A DNA stretch of 64,000 bases from Falsirhodobacter halotolerans (GTDB lineage Bacteria > Pseudomonadota > Alphaproteobacteria > Rhodobacterales > Rhodobacteraceae): positions 2,512,802 through 2,576,801 of the forward strand of contig NZ_JALJAZ010000001.1 of assembly GCF_022899245.1 (NCBI RefSeq), read 5' to 3'. The number at the start of each line of letters is the position of its first letter. Within the stretch, counting starts at the first letter, position 1. The notes beneath the pieces were generated by a model. It ran no database searches. It was not told the origin of the DNA and saw only the letters and a program-made list of their open reading frames with translations. The position numbers were made by a program, and so were the translations under genes. This document shows positions 55,481 through 64,000 of the stretch, piece after piece.

Positions 55481-58400
55481 TCACGACGTAGGTATGCCGC
55501 CCGCAGCCGTCAAGGCGCGGGCCAGCGCCGCCGATGTCAGGCGGTCGGGCAGGGGCATCAGCGCCCCGGTCCGCGTCCAGAGGATGGCCGTTTCGACACC
55601 CCGGTCGGGATAGATCGCGGCCAGCGCCCGGGCATAGGCCCCCATCTGGCGCAGCAGGCCTTCGGGCACCTGATCGGGCGTGGCGGGCACGGTGGCATTG
55701 GTCTTGAAATCCACCGCAAGCACGCGGTCCGGCATGACGATCAGACGGTCGATCACCCCCATCATCGGGGTGCCGTCCAGATCGGCGGTCACCGTCACCT
55801 CGGCCAGGGTATCGGCGGCAAAGACGCCCTGATGCGCGGCCAGAACCGCCTCCACCTCGGCCATGAGGGGGGCCGTGTCTGTGTCGGGCAGCAGGCGGGT
55901 GGCGGTGGCCGCGCGATCCTCGGCCTGCGGCAGATGTTCCAAGAGCAGATGCAGATGGGTGCCGCGCAGCTTGGCGGCCTCCTCCTCCAACCCTTCGCCC
56001 GGCAAGGCCTTCGCCCCGCCAAGGTCGGACGGGGACAAGGGGGGCAGCGCATGGGGCGGGATATGCGCCGGAACGCGGGCCCAGTTGGGCAGGGGGGCGA
56101 TCATGGGCACCGTCTCTGTCGCCCCCGGCGCGGGGTCGGGCCAGATGCCCCCCTCCAGCCGCAAGCCGCCCTGCCACGGGACCGCGCCCGCCGCCTCCAT
56201 CCCCCGCCGGATGCGGTTGTACCAGTTGCCCTCATCCGCGACCTTGCCCGCCGCCGCCGCGATCAGCCAGCATTGCGCACGGGTCAGCGCAACATACAGG
56301 AGCCGCAGCGATTCCGCCTTCGACGCCTCCGCCCGGTCGGCCAGCGTCGCGGCCAGCGTCGGCGGTGCCTCGGCAACGCTCGCTTTCCAAAGCGCGGGGC
56401 CCTCCGGCATCGGGATCAGGTCGGCCCGGTCGCGCACCGGATGATCGGCCAGATCGGGTAGGATGACGATCGGCGCCTCCAGCCCCTTGGCGCCATGCAC
56501 GGTCATCACGCGGATCATCCGCCCCGCCCCGTCCATGCGCCGTTTCACCTCCACCTCGTCCGAGGTCAGCCAGCTCAGGAACCCCGTCAGGCTGGGCACG
56601 TCGGTGCGTTCATAGGCCATGGCCTGCGACAGCAGTTCGTCGATTCCATCCTCCGCCTCGGCCCCCAGCCGCGCCAGAAGGCGGCGGCGGCCGTCATGGC
56701 GGGTCAGCATCCGTTCGATCAGGTCATAGGGGCGCAGGAAATCGGCGTGGTTGCGCATGTCCCCCAGCACCGCCACCGCCGGATCGTCGGTCCCGCGCAG
56801 CACGGCCCAGAGATAGCCCGTCCGCCCATGCGCCAGCCGGAACAGCGCATCCTCCGACCAGCCGAACAGCGGCGATTTCAACAGGGCGGCCAGCGACAGG
56901 TCATCCTCGGGCGTGGCCAGAAAAGCCAGAAGGGCGGTCAGATCCTTCACCGCCAGTTCGGCCGCCAGTTTCAGCCGGTCGGCCCCGGCGATGGGAAGCC
57001 CCGCCGCCTTGCAGGCGCGGATCAGCGGGTTGAACACCCCGCCGCGCCCCCGGACGAGGATCAGGAAATCCCCAGCATGGCAGGGCCGCATCCCGCCGCC
57101 CTCGGGGATCTGCACCCCCTGCTCGATCATCCGGGCGATCCGACGGGCGATCTGGCTGGCCAGCCGCGCGTGATGGTGTTCGTCGGAAATCAGGTCGACC
57201 GGGCGGGACCAGTCCTCGTCCTCGGGCGTGTCGGAGGGGTCGATGACCGGCCACAGGTCCACCCGCCCCGGAATGTCGCGAAAGGCGATGTGGTGCATCG
57301 CGCCGCCCACGGCCTGCGGCGGGGCGTCGGCAAAGGTCCGGTCCACCAGATCCAGCACGACCGAGGACGACCGGAACGAATGTTCCAGCTGCAGATCCTG
57401 CAAGGCTACGCCCGCCCCGTCCAGCCGCGCGGCGAAATGGGTCTTCATCCGGTCGAACGCCGCCACATCCGCCCCCTGGAAGGAGTAGATCGACTGCTTC
57501 TTGTCGCCGACGACGAAGATCGTCCGCTCCACGTCCCGCGCGCCTTCCCCGGCCGAGAATTCCTGCGCGAGACGCTCGATCACCTGCCATTGCTGGGGCG
57601 AGGTGTCCTGCGCCTCGTCCACCAGGATGTGGTCGATCCCGCCATCCAGCCGGAACAACACCCATTCGGCCACCGAAGGGTCGTTGAGCAGCGCGCCCGT
57701 GCGCCGGATCAGGTCGTCGAAATCCAGCCAGCCGCGCGCGGATTTGCGCCGGTCGTATTCGGGCAGGAACACGGCGGCAAAGGCGTGCAGCGCGCGGCTG
57801 CGCTCGGCCACACGCAAGGCCAGCCGCAGGGGGCGGGCGGTTTCCACGCGGCGCATCAGGTCTTCCAGACGATCCTGCAAGGGCCCAAGGGTGGCGCGCG
57901 TGCCTTTGGTGGGGAAGGTCCCGACCTTGGCGGTGAACGGACCCGCCTTTTCGGCTTTTGCGCCGTTCAGCAGCACCCCCTCCAGTTCCGCCAGCGCCGC
58001 CATGTCAGGTGCGGCGATCCGCAGACGGGGCGCGGCCTTCACCTCGGTCGCCGATCCCGCCGCCAGCAAATTGGCGATCTGGCCCAGCCACTCCGCCTCG
58101 CCGCCCAGAAACACGTCCGCCAACAGGGTGTCCGCCGTCACGCCCTCCGGCAGGCCCGCCGCCGCCGCGACATCGCCGCCGAACCCGTCGCGCGTGGCGG
58201 CGATCTGGTCGGTCAGCCGCTCGAAATCCTCGCCCGTCCAGCTGCGGGCCAGACCGGCCACGGCCTCGGGGGCCAGACGGTCGGCCATATCCTCGACGAT
58301 TTCGGCGCGCAGCAGGCGGGCGGCGCGATCGTCCATTTCGGTGAATTGCGGCGACACCCCCGCCTCCAGCGGAAACCGCCGCAGAAGCGAGGCGCAGAAC

Positions 58401-58765
58401 GAATGGATCGTCTGGATGCGCAGGCCCCCAGGCGTCTCAATCGCGCGGGCGAACAGGCGGCGGGCGCGGGCCAGCGTATCGGGCGCGGGGGTCGGCACGC
58501 CAAGCGCGGTCAGCGCGGCGGCCAGCGGCCCATCCTCCAGCATCGCCCATTCGCCAAGGCGGCGGAACAGGCGGTTCTGCATCTCGGTCGCGGCCGCCTT
58601 GGTATAGGTCAGGCACAGGACGCGCTGCGGCGCGACCCCGTCCAGAAGCAGCCGCGCCACGCGGTCGGTCAGCACACGGGTCTTGCCCGATCCCGCATTG
58701 GCCGACAGCCAGGTGGAGGCGTCGGGCCGCGCGGCGGTGATCTGGCGGCGGGTGGCGTCATCCAT
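55481..58765 (-). CDS. addA: Double-strand break repair helicase-nuclease AddA
   Basis: 1094-residue RecB-like subunit that unwinds and resects DNA ends for RecA. It has Walker [12 protein letters not shown] (about 23-33), the [13 protein letters not shown] motif Ia region, [13 protein letters not shown] (motif II), motif [12 protein letters not shown] and a C-terminal nuclease motif ([10 protein letters not shown]...AVDFKTN). ATG 58765 is preferred to 58774 because GAGG lies 9 bp before it; the start overlaps addB by 8 bp. Confidence 0.94.
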   Translation of the reverse strand: MDDATRRQITAARPDASTWLSANAGSGKTRVLTDRVARLLLDGVAPQRVLCLTYTKAAATEMQNRLFRRLGEWAMLEDGPLAAALTALGVPTPAPDTLARARRLFARAIETPGGLRIQTIHSFCASLLRRFPLEAGVSPQFTEMDDRAARLLRAEIVEDMADRLAPEAVAGLARSWTGEDFERLTDQIAATRDGFGGDVAAAAGLPEGVTADTLLADVFLGGEAEWLGQIANLLAAGSATEVKAAPRLRIAAPDMAALAELEGVLLNGAKAEKAGPFTAKVGTFPTKGTRATLGPLQDRLEDLMRRVETARPLRLALRVAERSRALHAFAAVFLPEYDRRKSARGWLDFDDLIRRTGALLNDPSVAEWVLFRLDGGIDHILVDEAQDTSPQQWQVIERLAQEFSAGEGARDVERTIFVVGDKKQSIYSFQGADVAAFDRMKTHFAARLDGAGVALQDLQLEHSFRSSSVVLDLVDRTFADAPPQAVGGAMHHIAFRDIPGRVDLWPVIDPSDTPEDEDWSRPVDLISDEHHHARLASQIARRIARMIEQGVQIPEGGGMRPCHAGDFLILVRGRGGVFNPLIRACKAAGLPIAGADRLKLAAELAVKDLTALLAFLATPEDDLSLAALLKSPLFGWSEDALFRLAHGRTGYLWAVLRGTDDPAVAVLGDMRNHADFLRPYDLIERMLTRHDGRRRLLARLGAEAEDGIDELLSQAMAYERTDVPSLTGFLSWLTSDEVEVKRRMDGAGRMIRVMTVHGAKGLEAPIVILPDLADHPVRDRADLIPMPEGPALWKASVAEAPPTLAATLADRAEASKAESLRLLYVALTRAQCWLIAAAAGKVADEGNWYNRIRRGMEAAGAVPWQGGLRLEGGIWPDPAPGATETVPMIAPLPNWARVPAHIPPHALPPLSPSDLGGAKALPGEGLEEEAAKLRGTHLHLLLEHLPQAEDRAATATRLLPDTDTAPLMAEVEAVLAAHQGVFAADTLAEVTVTADLDGTPMMGVIDRLIVMPDRVLAVDFKTNATVPATPDQVPEGLLRQMGAYARALAAIYPDRGVETAILWTRTGALMPLPDRLTSAALARALTAAGGIPTS

Positions 58766-61667
58766 GGCCGACATCCTCGGGCTGCGACGGGTCCTGCATC
58801 TCCCATTCGCCGAAACGGGCCAGATGGTCGTAATCCTGCGACAGGCGCGATTCGAACAGCGCGCGGCGCGAGGTGTAGCCCTGTTCGGCATGGGCATAAC
58901 GGCCGATCAGGGCATGCAGCTTCTCGCGCTCCTGCCCCAGGAATTCGTCCGTGATCTCGGTCGCCTCGATCTTGGGATTGGTGCCCAGACCGATATAGCT
59001 GACCCGCGCCACCTCGGAAGGACCGAAGGCAAAGCCGCCCTCCGCCGCGATCAGCGCCGTCAGCGACAATTGCTTGTCATAGACGGCCTGCTGTTTCGCC
59101 GTGGGGGGCGTGCCGGTCTTGTAGTCGATGATGTGCAGCCGCCCGTCCGACAGCCGGTCGATCCGGTCGGGCCGCGCGGTCAGCGTGAAATCAAGGCCGG
59201 TCAGCGTCATCCGCCCCCGGTCGCGGTCCAGCACCAGCGGCGTGCCGTCGCCCGCGTTCTGATCCAGAAAGAAATCCGCCGCCCGGTCCATCCGCGCCGC
59301 CCAAAGGGCGCGGGCGGCGGGCCATGGCACCAGATCGTCCAGCACGCGGTCGGTGGTGGCCGACAGGCGGGCGCGAGCGTCCTTGCGCGTTGCGTCCGGC
59401 CCTTCGCGCACGAAGATTTCCAGTATCTTGTGCAGCACCTCGCCCCGCAACCGTGCGTCGGGCGTGTGCCGCAGCGGGTCCAGGGGAAAGAGGCTCAGGA
59501 TGCTGCGGGCATAGACGGCATAAGGGTCGCGGATCAGCCGCGCGATGGCGGTGACGGGCAGTTCGCGCGGGCGCGCGGCCACCGGCGGGCGGGGGGCGGG
59601 GCGGTGCGCCGGGGGCATGGGGGCATCGGGCGCATCCACCCGTTCGGCCATGTCCAGCCAGACGTCGCCGCGCGCCTGCATGGCGCGCAACGCCTGCGGC
59701 CCGTGGTTCGCGGGCAGCCCGCTCATCAGGTTCTGCATCCGGTTCAGCCAGCGCGACGGCACGGTTTCGGCCTCGGCATCGCGCACCGATCGGGTCAGGA
59801 TCACTTCGGGCGCGGCGATGGCCTGCTGGTAGTCATGCGCCGACAGGCCGATCTGGCGTTCGGGCAGAAGCAGCCCCGCATCCAGCCGCATCTGGCGGTT
59901 CAGCCACGGGTCGGGCGTGGGCATCGCGGGCCAGATGCCATCGTTCAGACCGCCGAGGATCATCAGATCCGCGCCCTGCACCCGCGCCTCCAGCGTGCCC
60001 CAGATCATGATGCCGGGATGGGACTGCACCGGCTCGCGCACCTCGCCGCGCGCAAGGACGCTGTCGAACAGATCGACGTAATCGGCGGGGGACATCGGAT
60101 GCCCCTCGTCCTGCCCCGCCTCGCGCTCCAGATCGGACAGGCGGGAGAGCGCCTCGGCCCCCGCCGCATTCGCCCACAGATCGCCACTGCCCGTCTGCCC
60201 CGGCCCGGCGGCAAGGGCGGACAGAACGGTCAGATGATGTTCCAGATGCGCCGCCAGATCGCGCGGGCCGACCGTGTCGAGCCCCTCCAGCGTTGTGCCG
60301 ATCCAGGCCGCCCAAGCCTCGACCCCCTCCTCGTCCCGCGCGCGGGCCCAAGCCAGAAGGCCGTCGGCATCGGGAAAGGCCGGGCCTTTCCGGCGCAGGG
60401 TCAGTTCCAGTTCGCGCGTCCAGCGTAGGTGGTTGCCGCGATCGGCCCCGGTGGCGGCCAGCGGGTGCTTCAGCAGGATCAGCAGGGTTTCGGGCGTCAG
60501 GCGCTGCCCCATCAGGCGGGCGACATGGCGCATCAGCCGCCCCGGCGCGGATTGCGCCAAGGGCGTGCCCGCGGAATCGTCGGGCCGGATGCCCCAGCGG
60601 TCCAGCGCCGCCGTCACCTGCCGCGTCAGGTTCCGGTCGGGAGAGATCAGCGCCGCGCGCCGCCCCTCTTCCGCCGCGCGCCGCAGGACAAGGGCGATGG
60701 CCAGCGCCTCCGCCCGGGGGCGCGGCGCCTCGATCAGGGTCATGGCGGCGGTGGCGGTGCGCAGATCGCCAAGGGTCGGCCCTTCGGCCAGCCATTGATC
60801 CGTCACCGGCGCGGGGCGCAGCGACAGCGACACCAGCCGGTTGCGGGCGGCGGCCACGGGCGCATCGCCCGTCCACGGGCGCACGGCGGCGGGCGACAGG
60901 CCAAGATCGGTCAGCAAACGATGAAAGCGGTATTGCGGATGATCCTCGGCGGTCATCGCGTCGGACAGGCTGTCCCATACGTCCAGCGGCAGGTCGGTGT
61001 CGAACCCCGGCAGGATCAGCACCCCCTGTTCCAACCCGGCGACCGCCCGCATGAAGAGCGCGGTCGTGCCGCGCGACCCGGTGGAGCCTGCGACGATCAC
61101 CGGCCCCGGTGGGGGATGCACCCGCCACCGATGCGCCAGCGCCAGCGCCGCCAGACGTTCCCGCCCCGTGGCGTCCGGCTCCCCCTCCATCAGCGGGGCG
61201 ACGATGTTCAGGAACGCCTGCGTGCGCGCCCAATGCGCCGAATGATGCGAGACATCCAAGGCCGCGATCGCCTCGGCGGGCACGTCTTCCTGCTGCATCT
61301 CGCCCATCAGCTCGGCCAGACTGTCGGCCAGATCGAACAGGGCCGCGCGGGGGGCAAGGTCGGGCTGCACCGCCAAAAGCGCGGTGATCAGGCGCGCCAG
61401 TTCCAGCCGCCGCCGCAACGGCGGAACCGCATCGGGCAGGTCGGGCGTCAGGGCCGCGAGATCGCCCAGCAGGTGGATGCGCGGCAGAAACCCCGCGCCT
61501 TGGGCCACGAACAACTCCACCACCCGCCGCCGCATCCGCGCGGTGTTCAGGAACAGGGTGACGCGGGCCATCGCCTCGGGCGGCTGATCCGCCATGCGGG
61601 CGCGCAGGCCGGCGACCACGGCGGCGGGAAAATCGACGCCAAGGGGGACATGACAGACCTCACCCAT
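58758..61667 (-). CDS. addB: Double-strand break repair protein AddB
   Basis: 969-residue partner of AddA with an inactive helicase-like N-terminal half (VAGSTGSRGTTALFMRAV in place of a clean Walker A) and a C-terminal RecB-family nuclease domain, with RPDRIDRLSDGRLHIIDYKTG providing the Asp and Lys residues. The four-Cys iron-sulfur staple of some AddB proteins is not evident. ATG 61667 overlaps murU by 8 bp. The 990-residue longer reading is rejected as start extension. Confidence 0.92.
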   Translation of the reverse strand: MGEVCHVPLGVDFPAAVVAGLRARMADQPPEAMARVTLFLNTARMRRRVVELFVAQGAGFLPRIHLLGDLAALTPDLPDAVPPLRRRLELARLITALLAVQPDLAPRAALFDLADSLAELMGEMQQEDVPAEAIAALDVSHHSAHWARTQAFLNIVAPLMEGEPDATGRERLAALALAHRWRVHPPPGPVIVAGSTGSRGTTALFMRAVAGLEQGVLILPGFDTDLPLDVWDSLSDAMTAEDHPQYRFHRLLTDLGLSPAAVRPWTGDAPVAAARNRLVSLSLRPAPVTDQWLAEGPTLGDLRTATAAMTLIEAPRPRAEALAIALVLRRAAEEGRRAALISPDRNLTRQVTAALDRWGIRPDDSAGTPLAQSAPGRLMRHVARLMGQRLTPETLLILLKHPLAATGADRGNHLRWTRELELTLRRKGPAFPDADGLLAWARARDEEGVEAWAAWIGTTLEGLDTVGPRDLAAHLEHHLTVLSALAAGPGQTGSGDLWANAAGAEALSRLSDLEREAGQDEGHPMSPADYVDLFDSVLARGEVREPVQSHPGIMIWGTLEARVQGADLMILGGLNDGIWPAMPTPDPWLNRQMRLDAGLLLPERQIGLSAHDYQQAIAAPEVILTRSVRDAEAETVPSRWLNRMQNLMSGLPANHGPQALRAMQARGDVWLDMAERVDAPDAPMPPAHRPAPRPPVAARPRELPVTAIARLIRDPYAVYARSILSLFPLDPLRHTPDARLRGEVLHKILEIFVREGPDATRKDARARLSATTDRVLDDLVPWPAARALWAARMDRAADFFLDQNAGDGTPLVLDRDRGRMTLTGLDFTLTARPDRIDRLSDGRLHIIDYKTGTPPTAKQQAVYDKQLSLTALIAAEGGFAFGPSEVARVSYIGLGTNPKIEATEITDEFLGQEREKLHALIGRYAHAEQGYTSRRALFESRLSQDYDHLARFGEWEMQDPSQPEDVGHG

Positions 61668-62331
61668 GAAGCAGCGCCTCGGCCAAGGGGATCGCCTCGG
61701 GGTAACCGACGTCGCACCAGCCGCCATCATGCACGATGCCGTGCAGCCGCCCTTCCGCGATCATCCCGTCCCACAGACGGTTCATGGAAAAGGCGGCGTC
61801 GGGAATGGCGTGCAGGCCGTCGGGTTTCACGATCTGCGCCCCAAGATAGACGTCGCCCGCCTGCCCCCGCGCCCGGGTCAGCCGCGCGCCGTCGCGCAGG
61901 AAATCGCCCGTGCCTTTGTGGCCGGTGGCGCAGGGCGCGGGCAGCAGCAGCAAAAGCCCGTCCATGCGCTTGGGATCCCAGGCGGCCATAAGCTTGGACA
62001 GCGGGTTCGCCCCGGTCCAGACGGCATCGGTGTTCAGCGTCATCACCGGTCCCGGGCCCAGAAGAGGCAGGGCCGCGCGCAGCCCGCCGCCGGTTTCAAG
62101 AAGCGTATCCTCGTGCGAGATGACGATGTCCTTGGGCAGATGGGCCCGCAGCGGCTCCGGCTTGTAATGGGTGTTGGCGACGATGCGGGTGATGCCCGCC
62201 CCCCGCGCCAGGTCCAGCGCGTGATCGACCAGCGGTCGACCCGCCACGGAGATCATCGGTTTCGGGCGATCGGCGGTCAACACGCCCATGCGGGTGCCCT
62301 TGCCGGCGGCGAACAGCATCAGGGGCGGCAT
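61660..62331 (-). CDS. murU: Nucleotidyltransferase, likely N-acetylmuramate-1-phosphate uridylyltransferase
   Basis: 223-residue NTP-transferase with the GxGTRM-x8-PKPM signature (10-26, AAGKGTRM...DRPKPM), VANTHYKPEPL, and a late GGWCDVGYPEA. MurU forms UDP-MurNAc from MurNAc-1-P, allowing peptidoglycan recycling that bypasses de novo synthesis. The call follows from its coupling (13-bp overlap) to an AmgK-type sugar kinase; a mannose-1-P guanylyltransferase-like activity is the alternative. Confidence 0.85.
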   Translation of the reverse strand: MPPLMLFAAGKGTRMGVLTADRPKPMISVAGRPLVDHALDLARGAGITRIVANTHYKPEPLRAHLPKDIVISHEDTLLETGGGLRAALPLLGPGPVMTLNTDAVWTGANPLSKLMAAWDPKRMDGLLLLLPAPCATGHKGTGDFLRDGARLTRARGQAGDVYLGAQIVKPDGLHAIPDAAFSMNRLWDGMIAEGRLHGIVHDGGWCDVGYPEAIPLAEALLHG

Positions 62332-63728
62332 CGGGCGATCCTGTCCAGAATGTCGGGCGTGGGGGCGGGCAGGTCCAGAAGGGCGGCCACCTCGGCCAGC
62401 GCGGGATGGGTCAGGTTGCGTTGGACATGGCCCCAGACGCGGGGGATCAGCGCAAGATAGCGGGGCTTGCCCCCTTCCACCGCCAATCGGGCGAAGATGC
62501 CAAGGATCCGCAGGTTCCGCTGCAGGCCCAGAACGGCGTATTCGGCGCGAAAGGCGAGGGTGGGGTCGAAATGGCGCAGGACGGCCTCCTCGGTGGCGGG
62601 GGGCACGTCGCGGCGGGCGTCCTGCAGCAGGGAGACCAGATCATACCCCCGCTGCCCCATCTGCGCGAGTTGGAAATCCAGAAGCCCCACCTGCGCCACG
62701 CCCGCGCGATCCGGCAGCCAAAGCAGGTTTTCCGCGTGATAGTCGCGCAGGATCATCACGCGCGGGCCATCGGCATGGGCCGTCAGCGCGCGGGTCAGGG
62801 CGGCGCATACGGCATCCGCATCGCCCGCCTCGCCCAAGGCATGGCGGCGATAGCTGTCGAAGGCGGGGGCGATGGCCATGGCCCAATCGGCGGCGCGCAG
62901 ATCCGGCAGGCCATGGGGCGCGGGGGCGCGGTGCAGATGGGCCAGGACATCGACGGCGGCGGTATAAAGGGCGATCTCATCCGCGCCCTGATCCAGCTCG
63001 CGGGCATAAAGGGCGTCGCCCAGATCCTCCAGCAGCAGGAACCCTCGGGCAAGATCCTCGGCCAGAATGTCGGGGGCGGACAGGCCCAGACCCCGCAGGT
63101 GCCGCGCGACCGCCACGAACTCCGCCGGATCGTCGCCGGTGCGGGGCGGCGCGTCCATCAGCACCGCCGTGGCCCCGTCTTGGGTCAGCCGTTCGTATCG
63201 GCGGGCCGAGGCGTCGCCCGCCAGAGGGGCGCGGGCCGCATCGCCCCATCCCGCCGCCTTCAGCAGCGCCAGCGACTGTTGGTGGCGCAGACGGTCCAGA
63301 AGAACGGGCGGGCCGGTCAGGGTGGCCAGCCGCCCCTCGCCCTCGGCCGTCAGGGCAAGATGCAGCGCGTCCGTCGGGGCCAGATCGCCCAACCGGTCGG
63401 GCCATTCGATCAGGGTGATCGCCGTCTCCATCGCCTCGGTCAGGCCCAGTTCTATCGCCTCGTCGGGGTGGGACAGGCGATAAAGGTCGGCGTGCCAGAG
63501 ATCGGGTTCGCCGTCATAGGTCTGGACCAGCGTGAAGGTGGGGGAGGGGATGTCGCGTTCGCCTGTGCGGGCCCGGATCAGCGCACGGGCCAGATGGGTC
63601 TTGCCCATGCCGATCCCGCCGGTCAGCAGCAAGCAATCGCCCGGCATCAGGATCGCGGCCAGATCGCGCCCCAGACGGGCGGTGTCGTCTTCGGTGGCCA
63701 GGGGCAGGAAAAGCGTGTGCGGCGTCAT
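62319..63728 (-). CDS. Fusion: TsaE tRNA-threonylcarbamoylation ATPase and AmgK-like sugar kinase
   Basis: 469-residue two-domain protein. Residues 1-150 are TsaE: P-loop GGIGMGKT (37-44), SPTFTLVQTYDG (62-73), HADLYRL and EWPDRL. Residues 160-469 are an aminoglycoside-phosphotransferase-fold kinase with the catalytic loop ILRDYHAENLLW (near residue 325) and metal-binding LLDFQ, matching AmgK, which phosphorylates N-acetylmuramate and N-acetylglucosamine at C1. Thus one chain links t6A formation with cell-wall recycling. Downstream murU overlaps by 13 bp. Such fusions are known in Rhodobacteraceae. Confidence 0.9.
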   Translation of the reverse strand: MTPHTLFLPLATEDDTARLGRDLAAILMPGDCLLLTGGIGMGKTHLARALIRARTGERDIPSPTFTLVQTYDGEPDLWHADLYRLSHPDEAIELGLTEAMETAITLIEWPDRLGDLAPTDALHLALTAEGEGRLATLTGPPVLLDRLRHQQSLALLKAAGWGDAARAPLAGDASARRYERLTQDGATAVLMDAPPRTGDDPAEFVAVARHLRGLGLSAPDILAEDLARGFLLLEDLGDALYARELDQGADEIALYTAAVDVLAHLHRAPAPHGLPDLRAADWAMAIAPAFDSYRRHALGEAGDADAVCAALTRALTAHADGPRVMILRDYHAENLLWLPDRAGVAQVGLLDFQLAQMGQRGYDLVSLLQDARRDVPPATEEAVLRHFDPTLAFRAEYAVLGLQRNLRILGIFARLAVEGGKPRYLALIPRVWGHVQRNLTHPALAEVAALLDLPAPTPDILDRIARCRP

Positions 63729-63767
63729 CGCGCCAAGATGACGCCCCCCCGCCCGACGCGCAAGAGG

Positions 63768-64000
63768 TCAGGCCATGGCTTTGGCGCGGGACGGGCGCCG
63801 CACCCCGTCCACCATCCGAAACCCGACCAGCGTGGCGCCGCCGGCCAGCCGGTCGAACCGGCAGTGCAGAGGCCGTCCGTCCAGAAGATGCACCTGCCCG
63901 CTTCCGCCGCGCCGGGGCCCGAAGGTGGTGGCGAAATCCTCGATCTCGGCCCAAAGGGGGGTGGGGGCGCTTCCGTCCTGCCAGCGGGCGCAGAGCGTGC
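63768..64000 (-). CDS. C-terminal fragment of a PAS-like sensory protein (5' part outside window)
   Basis: The last 76 or so codons of a minus-strand gene cut by the window edge. The visible end reads WQDGSAPTPLWAEIEDFATT, then RPLHCRFDRLAGGATLVGFR, then RPSRAKAMA and stop. This W-x-D...GR-L-x-CRF-x-L-x-GGATLVGFR pattern resembles the PAS fold of sensor histidine kinases found beside tsaE in Rhodobacterales, but a kinase domain is not visible here. The stop lies 37 bp before the tsaE/amgK start codon. Confidence 0.5.
   Translation of the reverse strand, partial: TLCARWQDGSAPTPLWAEIEDFATTFGPRRGGSGQVHLLDGRPLHCRFDRLAGGATLVGFRMVDGVRRPSRAKAMA

Noticed and set aside
56495..58954. Long open frame antisense to addA (about 820 codons)
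   Set aside because: Shadow of addA; His/Gln/Gly/Arg-rich composition typical of antisense frames.
1..64000. Defence islands, prophage, insertion sequences, toxin-antitoxin pairs or an undescribed accessory system
   Set aside because: Nearly every gene belongs to a conserved chromosomal family in a familiar order. I saw no transposase, integrase, terminal inverted repeats or defence-gene motifs.

Overview
This window is a continuous, gene-dense stretch of a high-GC alphaproteobacterial chromosome. Gene content and order point to the Rhodobacterales (Rhodobacteraceae/Paracoccaceae type). The main clues are the parB-parA-rsmG-mnmG-mnmE-rho-hemJ run, the maf-aroE-coaE-dnaQ run, a secB/fxsA block next to tim44-mltA-smr, hrcA-grpE beside rph-rdgB, hemD-mic60-hemY beside tsaD, and a fused tsaE/amgK followed by murU-addB-addA-trxA. 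It reads as core chromosome: I see no insertion sequence, prophage, integron, CRISPR array or toxin-antitoxin pair. Two tRNA genes (Leu-CAG and Thr-CGT) are present and no rRNA.

Layout. 1-7.4 kb: an NDUFA9-like protein, tRNA-Leu, a siderophore-interacting flavoprotein, the psd-pssA-pmtA phospholipid operon (phosphatidylserine to PE to PC), a type II NADH dehydrogenase and a phospholipase D-family protein. 7.4-19 kb: small conserved proteins, a Tat-exported CpdB-type nucleotidase coupled to a UbiC-like protein, a large RTX protein, two glycosyltransferases and a DUF1501/DUF1800 pair. 19-24.6 kb: tRNA-Thr, hemY, a Mic60/mitofilin homologue and hemD, divergent from tsaD-yciI-EVE. 24.6-38.5 kb: ilvA, a membrane protein of unknown role, argG, maeB, mutS, a DedA protein, hrcA-grpE, and rph-rdgB-ridA-hemW-DUF454. 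38.5-48.8 kb: the replication and segregation core. 48.8-64 kb: secB, fxsA, a TimA/Tim44-like gene, mltA, smr, hslUV, trxA, addAB, murU, tsaE/amgK and a cut PAS-like gene.

The most important feature is the probable chromosome replication origin at about 45.76-46.16 kb, between hemJ and maf. This is the only stretch over 300 bp without a gene. It has one exact and several near DnaA boxes, a strongly AT-rich tract and a cluster of GANTC (CcrM-type) sites. Transcription diverges from it: hemJ to parB run left, maf to dnaQ run right. Two perfect 16-bp parS sites lie 3.3 and 5.2 kb to the left, at the start codons of mnmG and rsmG. A third 14/16 match sits at the rdgB-ridA junction about 9.3 kb away. 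ParA, ParB, parS and the putative oriC therefore form one segregation locus. dnaA itself is not in the window.

Starts were moved inward from the longest open frame wherever conserved N-termini, a Shine-Dalgarno sequence or 4-bp overlaps supported it. Other intergenic gaps are short (at most about 210 bp). Functional calls rest on motif recognition by eye; no database search was run.
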